DNA from: UBA5859 sp041940025
GTDB lineage: Bacteria > Pseudomonadota > Gammaproteobacteria > UBA5859
Reading direction: 5' to 3'
DNA length: 64,000 nucleotides
Assembly (NCBI GenBank): GCA_041940025.1
Contig: JBGTSY010000003.1
Coordinates: 1 to 64,000 of the forward strand
In this document: one piece after another, positions 1 to 6,287 of the stretch
How the letters are laid out: the number at the start of each line of letters is the position of its first letter
How positions within the stretch are numbered: the first letter of the stretch is position 1
Notes under the pieces: generated by a model
Databases searched by the model: none
The model's input: the letters and a program-made list of their open reading frames with translations, nothing else
What the model was told of the DNA's origin: nothing
Position numbers and translations under genes: made by a program

Positions 1-2
1 CA

Positions 3-707
3 GATGACCTCAAGGGAAGTTTTAGCAAAAAACTGGAAAATATAATCAGTGGAAGAACTCAGGGGGCAAAATATGACGATGCTGAGCACTTTCTTCTGAT
101 CGAAAAATTTTTGCTGGAGCATGTGCCTGAACAGATTTCCCAAATAGATTTAAGGCAGCAGCTATATTCACTCGGAAATATGCTCGATGAGTTCTGGGGA
201 GGTAGACTACAGCGATCTTTCGGTCAACCCGTAAAGGGAGTCCCTAACCTAAAATATCTTGAATCTGAGACTGTATATGAGTTNNNNNNNNNNCAGGATG
301 AAAGAGTCGAAGCGAGTTTTTATGAATCCAACGATTCGGCGAAGTACTACATAGCGTTGAAATCTTTCGGTGAGAGCAATTGTGATCTTGCGATATTTTT
401 CCGCGAATCCGAAATTCCAATGCTCTATTTCGGTATGTACCTCAAGAAGAAGAGCTATTTTATTTTCAGGTCGTTCAGGCATGAGCAGCCAATGTGTCTG
501 TATCTAAACAATCCTGAGAAAGGACACAAAACCATCCGATCTACAGCCAGTATCATGCCTGATCATATTTGTAATGACTTAAGCGCGAAAGAGACCATAT
601 GGGGCGTAAATCCCTATCAGATACGGATGAACCCAGTTTCAGACATACACAGACGTGCTTTACTGGTACAACAGGCCAATTCATTTATCGCTGGGATTGA
701 AATCTAG
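3..707 (+). CDS. Hypothetical protein, 5' end outside window
   Basis: The reading frame is open from the first bases of the window, with codons in phase with position 3, so the start lies upstream. About 235 codons are visible, interrupted by a 10-N gap after residue ~93. The frame on both sides of the gap agrees, but the true gap length is unknown. The protein is mixed alpha/beta with no signal peptide or membrane segment visible. I recognise no family. It is followed 32 bp later by the ankyrin-like gene on the same strand, so the two may be co-transcribed. Confidence 0.6.
   Translation, partial: DDLKGSFSKKLENIISGRTQGAKYDDAEHFLLIEKFLLEHVPEQISQIDLRQQLYSLGNMLDEFWGGRLQRSFGQPVKGVPNLKYLESETVYEXXXXQDERVEASFYESNDSAKYYIALKSFGESNCDLAIFFRESEIPMLYFGMYLKKKSYFIFRSFRHEQPMCLYLNNPEKGHKTIRSTASIMPDHICNDLSAKETIWGVNPYQIRMNPVSDIHRRALLVQQANSFIAGIEI
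284..293. other. Assembly gap (10 N)
   Basis: Ten N lie inside the first gene. A run of exactly ten is a common scaffold placeholder, so the missing length is not known and the protein around residue 94-97 cannot be trusted. Confidence 0.95.
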
Positions 708-739
708 AATATTATTTTCTTGACAAAAAGGTATTTATT

Positions 740-1132
740 ATGGCAAGCAATTTAGCAGTTGATTTAACAGATGATGGATTTAATAGGATGGAACCTAGCC
801 TGATAAACGCCGCAGAAAAAGGTGACATAAATGCTGCCAAGGAGGCTCTTGCGCGTAACCCAAACTGCATTTTCGAAACTGATGACTACAACCTGAACGC
901 GCTTCAGGTTTCGCTTTGCGAATTTCATCATGATATGGCTTTTTTCCTGCTAGAAGAAACTAAAATTTCCGCACTTCACAAAGATGCCTTGGGAAGAGAT
1001 TCGATAAAAATTGGAATATATAGCGGAAACGAAGCTCTATGCGAAAAGATAGCCGAGCGATGGAATGAAGAATGGTACAAAGAGTATCAATCAGAACAAA
1101 ACAAGGTTGTCCCATTTAATCCTGCTCCATAG
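740..1132 (+). CDS. Small ankyrin-repeat-like protein
   Basis: This gene encodes 130 aa. Residues ~18-75 read like one to two ankyrin repeats: an LINAAEKGDINAAKEAL helix pair, then NLNALQVSL and a second helix pair ending FFLLEE. Ankyrin repeats mediate protein-protein contact, so a role as a partner or immunity-type protein is possible but not shown. There is no signal peptide, so it is probably cytoplasmic. The ATG follows a purine-rich AAAAAGG about 8 bp upstream. It converges on the minus-strand envelope operon, with a hairpin between them. Confidence 0.7.
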   Translation: MASNLAVDLTDDGFNRMEPSLINAAEKGDINAAKEALARNPNCIFETDDYNLNALQVSLCEFHHDMAFFLLEETKISALHKDALGRDSIKIGIYSGNEALCEKIAERWNEEWYKEYQSEQNKVVPFNPAP

Positions 1133-1157
1133 ACCGCTGCCAATACTCTTTACCTTC

Positions 1158-1242
1158 CATTAACCATTTCCTGATAGCCTGAATATATTCTCTATAACAC
1201 GAGAATAGACACGCAAAAGGGAGTGGTGCTACGCAGTTGCCA
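1158..1242. repeat. 85-bp direct repeat, copy 1
   Basis: This block matches 6191-6275 in the same orientation with three mismatches over 85 bp. It lies just past the 3' end of the five-gene minus-strand operon and contains the left arm of a strong hairpin. Both copies lie immediately 3' of minus-strand transcription units. Confidence 0.9.
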
Positions 1243-1250
1243 CTCCCTTT
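1216..1250. terminator. Hairpin terminator between convergent genes
   Basis: AAAGGGAGTGG at 1216-1226 pairs perfectly with CCACTCCCTTT at 1240-1250 around a 13-nt loop. It is flanked by A/T runs on both sides, so it could terminate transcription from either direction. The equivalent hairpin in repeat copy 2 is imperfect. Confidence 0.65.
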
Positions 1251-1350
1251 ATTTACGGAGCAATCAACGAACGGCGCTACTGCCATAGTAATTCCTTACA
1301 CATTCTATCGGCTTGCATATACGAACTCACGGCCCACCTCCTAGAGTGGG

Positions 1351-2415
1351 TTAGCTCTCCGGAATAGCTGAAATCAGGGGGTTCGCCCTAGCCTTCTCTT
1401 TTACCTTTACTACGTCTCTCAAAAGCACAAGAAGAGTGCCAACCCCGAAGCAAACTAAAGCGAACTTGGTTGTCTCAATCGCCAACGATAGCTTGGAACC
1501 GATGGGGCCTAAGTTGATTGCTTTGCTTATAGGGTCACTCAGATTTGCCTCGCCCAAAATACTCAAAGCAGCCCCCATTCCTAACAATGTCCCAAAAAAG
1601 CCAACGTAAGGAATGAGGTCCAGCACCCCCTCAGTAACGGGCCTTGCCCACTCCAAAGGAATACTCAAAATCAACAAAGCAATACAAAAATTGAGAAAGA
1701 ACAAGGTGATCCACTGAACTGGGCCATACAGAAAAGCAATCTTCTTTATGTCTTCAGCTAGTTTTTCGAGCTGAAGTCTATCCGTCACCTCATCAACAAG
1801 CCTACTAGTCAGCGCTTCCACCGCCTTACTGTCAGCAGTCGTATTCAGGCCCTTCATGCCTCTGTCAATCAGCAAAGAAATGAGTGGATTCATTGCGCCT
1901 CGTGGAATTTCGAGATGAACGTCACGAGCGTACGGAAGTAAAGATAAGGAATTTGTAAAGGCCGCCACTAATCTACATCCGTTGATGCTACTCACTCCAT
2001 ACACCTCTCGCAAATTACGAGTAGCTGTGCCACTGAATTGCCAGAAAACTCCATACCCGATCTTCTCATCAAAACTACATTTTGCGGAATGCTCCCTAAA
2101 AGCATAACTTGAGATGTCCTCCAAATCCCCAACTGCTAGAGTAAGTGCAAGAGTACCACCTATGTATACATCGAACTCTGATACCCTTGTATCAGCATCC
2201 CAGCGCCGCATGTAGAACTCCTCCTCACCATAAAGAGTAACGAGCCTTTCAGAGTAATTTCCGTTTAATGGCGATATCGAGTTCACGTATACCTCACCAC
2301 TGTCAGTCCAAGCGGAGAAAATCAATCTAGTAACTACCCAAGCCACTATCACTGCAACCATGATCATCGAGGCAACGATACTAGTTCTTATAATTTGTTG
2401 TTTTATATTACTCAT
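1351..2415 (-). CDS. MotA/TolQ/ExbB-like channel protein with large periplasmic domain
   Basis: The protein has 354 aa, with a membrane segment at ~11-35, a probably periplasmic domain at ~36-225, a second segment at 234-253 and a C-terminal channel core. Residues 267-283 (IPYVGFFGTLLGMGAAL) match the TolQ/ExbB motif, which is SPYVGLFGTVWGIM in this window's own TolQ. Residues 308-332 form the last helix. In the family this subunit forms a proton-driven pentamer with an ExbD/TolR partner, and such a partner lies two genes upstream. The long N-terminal insertion is unlike canonical TolQ. It is the last gene of the operon and starts 1 bp after the previous stop codon. The family call is by motif only. 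Confidence 0.7.
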   Translation of the reverse strand: MSNIKQQIIRTSIVASMIMVAVIVAWVVTRLIFSAWTDSGEVYVNSISPLNGNYSERLVTLYGEEEFYMRRWDADTRVSEFDVYIGGTLALTLAVGDLEDISSYAFREHSAKCSFDEKIGYGVFWQFSGTATRNLREVYGVSSINGCRLVAAFTNSLSLLPYARDVHLEIPRGAMNPLISLLIDRGMKGLNTTADSKAVEALTSRLVDEVTDRLQLEKLAEDIKKIAFLYGPVQWITLFFLNFCIALLILSIPLEWARPVTEGVLDLIPYVGFFGTLLGMGAALSILGEANLSDPISKAINLGPIGSKLSLAIETTKFALVCFGVGTLLVLLRDVVKVKEKARANPLISAIPES

Positions 2416-2416
2416 A

Positions 2417-3316
2417 TCATTCTCCGCATAAGACGTAGGCAGCAGGATCGATCTTCAAATCTTGATACCAGGAATTGGGGATCGCTCGCTCTGCAATTTC
2501 CAAACTTGAAAGCTTTAGTAGTTCTCCCATAGTGCCCGTAGGGTTACGGTGCTTGGAAACTAGTTCATCTTTAGAACACACTCGGTAGGTGCCAAAATCA
2601 GCTTCGTCGTAGATATAGGTAGCCCAAAAAGAGCTGTCTCTTCTTTTCGTCACGTATCCGTTTGGTGCAAGTTGGATTATTTCTTCAGTTCTAGCAACAT
2701 CAGCGAGCCTTCCGAAGGCTGGATGCGCCCAAATAAATTCAGGGAATCTTTCCTTCATGGCATGCTTCAAGAAAAGGACGTTTCGCACTTTATGGCTATT
2801 GTTGTTAAAGTCATCAATTATTATCAGCCCGTCCGGGATACCATCAAATGGTGGTTGCTCTACAAAATCCACCACCATATATCCCAAGTTTGACGAGGCG
2901 TGGTAATTTAACTCCATGACACAATCATTCTGCGCAATATTCAGTATCTCATCTCGGATCGTATCCAACCCCCGCTCGATAAACCTACTGTTCAGCAAAT
3001 CATTTTCCACATAGCGGGAACGGGCTTCTGGGTGTATCTTGATGGCGCAGGCCTGCCCTTCATTAATAAGTGCAACCGCCGTCAACTTTTCAAAGTTATG
3101 AAACTTTTTTTGTACCAATCCTGAACCTATTAGCTCTCCTCCGTCGGCATTTTTTAGCGCCCTTTTAAGAAATATGTGGTCATCAAGGCAAATCTGAGCG
3201 TCACCTCTGAATCCAAAACCATCTCCGCAGGGAGTAGTTTCTTGGGAGGATGCACTACAACTCAACCACAGGGTCAACCCAACTGCCAACCTTAATAGTT
3301 TCAATCTTGCCTGCAT
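2417..3316 (-). CDS. Exported protein of unknown function
   Basis: This is a 299-aa protein with an N-terminal signal peptide (~1-24, hydrophobic LRLAVGLTLWLSC then SASSQ), so it is probably periplasmic. Cysteines at positions such as CGDG, CLDD, CAIK, CVME, CSKD and the C-terminal CGE could form disulfides. I recognise no domain. The ATG is preceded by GAGG about 10 bp upstream and lies 62 nt inside the end of the ExbD-like gene. That long same-strand overlap suggests translational coupling. Its place between the ExbD-like and ExbB-like genes suggests it works with that channel. Confidence 0.7.
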   Translation of the reverse strand: MQARLKLLRLAVGLTLWLSCSASSQETTPCGDGFGFRGDAQICLDDHIFLKRALKNADGGELIGSGLVQKKFHNFEKLTAVALINEGQACAIKIHPEARSRYVENDLLNSRFIERGLDTIRDEILNIAQNDCVMELNYHASSNLGYMVVDFVEQPPFDGIPDGLIIIDDFNNNSHKVRNVLFLKHAMKERFPEFIWAHPAFGRLADVARTEEIIQLAPNGYVTKRRDSSFWATYIYDEADFGTYRVCSKDELVSKHRNPTGTMGELLKLSSLEIAERAIPNSWYQDLKIDPAAYVLCGE

Positions 3317-3740
3317 GGTTCTTTGCCTCAGTGCTATTACTCGTCGATAAAACGGTTATATCAAAGTCCTGAAATATAGTTTTTTGGTTGACTATTTCAG
3401 CTATCCTGAATCCAACTGCCATTTTGTTGACTTCTCCCATCAATAGCACAGTGATGTTTCCCGGTTCTCTTATTACATCAACGGTTGCGTCCAAAGCGCT
3501 TACGGATGTTTCTTTGCCCTCCACGAGAAAGTATGGCTCTATTCTGAGGAGACTAGAGATCGGAATTCCAGGATATTCGTTCTCGATTGAGTCCGGTTTA
3601 CCGACGTAAAGCAGCACAACAGAGTATTTGGGGCTTTTCCTGCTTGGTTTTTCAGTTCCCGAAGTAACAGACATGATCACCATTAGCCCAATTGCGAGAA
3701 TGGAGAACAAATCAATGAATGGAGCTAGATTGGCTTTCAA
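3255..3740 (-). CDS. ExbD/TolR-like single-span channel subunit
   Basis: The protein has 161 aa. Its N-terminus NLAPFIDLFSILAIGLMV parallels the ExbD/TolR motif (NVVPYIDVMLVLLVIFMV in this window's TolR) and carries the membrane aspartate, D10, that conducts protons in the family. The rest (~30-161) is a periplasmic domain with the alternating strands and helices expected for ExbD. It starts 3 bp after the upstream stop and overlaps the next gene by 62 nt. It most likely pairs with the ExbB-like product at 1351-2415. Confidence 0.75.
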   Translation of the reverse strand: MKANLAPFIDLFSILAIGLMVIMSVTSGTEKPSRKSPKYSVVLLYVGKPDSIENEYPGIPISSLLRIEPYFLVEGKETSVSALDATVDVIREPGNITVLLMGEVNKMAVGFRIAEIVNQKTIFQDFDITVLSTSNSTEAKNHAGKIETIKVGSWVDPVVEL

Positions 3741-3743
3741 ATG

Positions 3744-4559
3744 TCACTCCTTTAGTGGGATGCTTACTTCGAGGACTGCCAAACTTCGAACCCTTCTCCT
3801 TGAATAACCTGAAAGGTCACAGTTCTTGGTCTGGTTAGAGAAGGCCAATCCAGCGTACTGCGATCCGGAGAGCTTAGATAAGGGGTCTGGAAGAGAATCT
3901 CTATGTGCATTGGCCAACTGAGGACTATGACGTGTAATGGTTTCTCTAAACTCAGTGCGATCTACAATTAGTGGATGTGGATATTGCAATCTTGTGTCCC
4001 CTAATTTCCAAGCAGGGTCAATACTAAGAGAGCTATCAGAAACGCTCAGAAAACAGTGGTCAAGTGCAACTTTTAGAGTAGTGTTCGAAGGGAGCGTTTC
4101 AGGAACCCACGAGAATACGTATTCATCCTGTGAGTTGGACACCTCCACAATACTCATGCTTACTCCAAAATTCCGAAGAAGTAATGCCTTAAACGTATCT
4201 AGGTCATTAGACTGCGACAGTCGAAGTGTTCTTCCCAGTGCTGACGAAGAATCCCTGCCTAAGCACACTCCATTCTCATTAATTGAGAACTGAATATCTT
4301 GCTCCCACACTGCCGAACCGCCATCCTTCAGCTGTAAATGCAGGGCTTTACTTGGATCAGGCCCTGAGACACTCAAATAGCGAATATGGTCAGCATCACT
4401 GTTATCGGAAGGGACTTGTCTAAGCTTCAACACCTCGAAATCGGGAGGTGGACTCCGAGAGTCCCCCTCGAAGATATTGAAATTGGCAACAGTCTGAATC
4501 AGAAATATTAGACCAAGGACTATAAATATTTCCGCGAAGGTTAGAGCAGCTTTGCCCAT
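3744..4559 (-). CDS. Single-span membrane protein, unknown periplasmic domain
   Basis: This 271-aa protein has one N-terminal hydrophobic helix (~6-27, LTFAEIFIVLGLIFLIQTV) and no clear cleavage site. The remaining ~240 residues are therefore probably anchored on the periplasmic side. The helix carries a Glu at about the depth where ExbD has Asp, but without the other ExbD motif residues I do not call it ExbD. It is the second gene of the five-gene operon, 17 bp after the first stop. No enzymatic motif is recognised. Confidence 0.65.
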   Translation of the reverse strand: MGKAALTFAEIFIVLGLIFLIQTVANFNIFEGDSRSPPPDFEVLKLRQVPSDNSDADHIRYLSVSGPDPSKALHLQLKDGGSAVWEQDIQFSINENGVCLGRDSSSALGRTLRLSQSNDLDTFKALLLRNFGVSMSIVEVSNSQDEYVFSWVPETLPSNTTLKVALDHCFLSVSDSSLSIDPAWKLGDTRLQYPHPLIVDRTEFRETITRHSPQLANAHRDSLPDPLSKLSGSQYAGLAFSNQTKNCDLSGYSRRRVRSLAVLEVSIPLKE

Positions 4560-4576
4560 GAATAGCCTTTAATCGC

Positions 4577-5995
4577 TTAGTTCTCAACATTCAAGCTATA
4601 TTGGCGTGCGCCCACATATTTTTCAGAGATAGTGACCTTAATGGCCTCTGTATCAGGGCCCATTCCACGTACATTTAGTTTTATCCTGTTGTCCTCTATA
4701 AACGGATCACCATCGATGCTTATATCGGTAATTGAGCTAAGAGAGTAAATCCGCCTAGAGTTGTCGGATATTGATGTATTTGCATCAGAGATAATGGCGA
4801 GGATTTTCTTGCTTTTTACAAGATAGAGCCGAATCTCGCTGTCCGACTGAAAAACTTCATACGCAACCCCACCCTCGGTCCGGTCAATTACTTGTAAACG
4901 CCGAAAACCTTCTTTTTCGAGCTCCTTATCGAGCTCAGCACGCTCCTCGTCAGAAGCATCTCCCTCATTTTCTATTACTCTTTTCCGACCGGTAACTCTA
5001 GTTTCGGTTACAGCTTTTGACTCTTTGTAGTCTTGGTTATCTTCAAGAGTCTGGCCGCCCCATGCAGCTAGTGATGCTCCCCATTCGGGGCAGCAATACA
5101 CTGCTAGCGCGACGCCGGCGAGAATGGCCAAGAATCCCAATATCGCCATAGTCTTCTTCGAGTCATTCTCATACTCTTTCATTCGAGTATAGGTTTCAGT
5201 CTTGTTCTCGAAATCCTCGTAAAGATCATCTAGCTCATCTTTGCAAGACTTGGCCTCATCACCCTCCAAGTTTCGGCATTCTTCTTCTTTGTCTTGAATT
5301 TTCTCTGCTAGCGCCTCAAGTTCCGACTCGACGGCTTTCCTAGCCTCGATAACTTGCTCCAGAATTACCTGTAGCTGCTTCTGGCAATCACGGTAGTCAC
5401 GACCAAGGTCTCGCTCAAACTCAGACCAATCAAATTCAACTCCACTTCTCGTCTTTTCGAGGCCGTCGATAAAATCCTCTAAGGGGGAGTCAGATCCATT
5501 GGGTGAACCCACCTGAACACATTCCTCGGTGAGCCGTTGCCAGTTCGGGTTTACAAAAGTAATTTCTCCCTTTTCCTCAAAGCTCTTCGCGGATGCGATT
5601 AAACGATCCATCCATTTAGGCATTGTTTGACGGAGCTCGAGAACTATCTGCTCCAGTTGGGATATTTCCTCTTCTGTTAATGGGTCGGTTTCAAAGTCTC
5701 TCCCCTCAAAAGAGGAAAGAATAGAAACAGTGTCCCCATATTGCTCCATGTCCGTCATAAAACCTTGGCTCACGGCATTCTTGAGGGCACTGACTAGGGT
5801 CGTGCCTGTCTCGTTGTCGATCTGCTCTGTATTAGCAAAACTGATTTGAGATATTGGGCCTAGCGTCAAAGCCATGGCCAAGAAATAGGAAATGAATTTC
5901 CTAAGCAAGACTGGATAGCTATTTTTCTCTACGTTCGAGCCATTTGCCTGGGGTAGTTCACTGATACGGGAATTATAGCCGTTGGGGTGTGACAT
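4577..5995 (-). CDS. Coiled-coil membrane protein of unknown function
   Basis: This 472-aa protein is the first gene of the operon. Residues ~34-54 are hydrophobic and end in ISFANTEQ, like a signal or anchor. Residues ~195-280 are a charged coiled coil, followed by a second membrane segment at 283-301. The C-terminal ~150 residues form a basic/acidic domain that looks beta-rich towards its end. Topology could be two-span with the coiled coil in the periplasm. No family is recognised. Its head position suggests it is a structural part of the channel complex encoded downstream. Confidence 0.65.
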   Translation of the reverse strand: MSHPNGYNSRISELPQANGSNVEKNSYPVLLRKFISYFLAMALTLGPISQISFANTEQIDNETGTTLVSALKNAVSQGFMTDMEQYGDTVSILSSFEGRDFETDPLTEEEISQLEQIVLELRQTMPKWMDRLIASAKSFEEKGEITFVNPNWQRLTEECVQVGSPNGSDSPLEDFIDGLEKTRSGVEFDWSEFERDLGRDYRDCQKQLQVILEQVIEARKAVESELEALAEKIQDKEEECRNLEGDEAKSCKDELDDLYEDFENKTETYTRMKEYENDSKKTMAILGFLAILAGVALAVYCCPEWGASLAAWGGQTLEDNQDYKESKAVTETRVTGRKRVIENEGDASDEERAELDKELEKEGFRRLQVIDRTEGGVAYEVFQSDSEIRLYLVKSKKILAIISDANTSISDNSRRIYSLSSITDISIDGDPFIEDNRIKLNVRGMGPDTEAIKVTISEKYVGARQYSLNVEN

Positions 5996-6190
5996 ACTTT
6001 GGGTCCCTCCACAGAAAAAGGTGCTTCCCTACAAGATTCAAGTTCGCAATCAGTACTAATATAGATTAGCGCCCGTTGAATATCCATAAATTTCATATAG
6101 TCTCAATTTACTCTGTGGCTCGAGTCAGTATTGTGCATATGTGCTTCGCCCCAAGCAGGGCGTAATTCGATTTCGAAACTCATGGATTCT

Positions 6191-6275
6191 CATTAACCAT
6201 TTCCTGATAGCCTGCATATATTCTCAATAACACGAGAATAGACACACAAAAGGGAGTGGTGCTACGCAGTTGCCA
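6191..6275. repeat. 85-bp direct repeat, copy 2
   Basis: This is the second copy of the block at 1158-1242, in the same orientation with three mismatches. It begins 12 bp beyond the stop of the RTX gene at 6288, so it occupies that gene's terminator position. The hairpin is degenerate here because the right arm reads CCATTCTCCC. With copy 1 it encloses the five-gene operon. Confidence 0.9.
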
Positions 6276-6287
6276 TTCTCCCAATAT

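Noticed and set aside
1351..5995. Zorya defence system (ZorA/ZorB motor with ZorC/D/E)
   Set aside because: The channel pair looks similar in principle, but there is no OmpA-type domain, no helicase and no nuclease gene in the operon.
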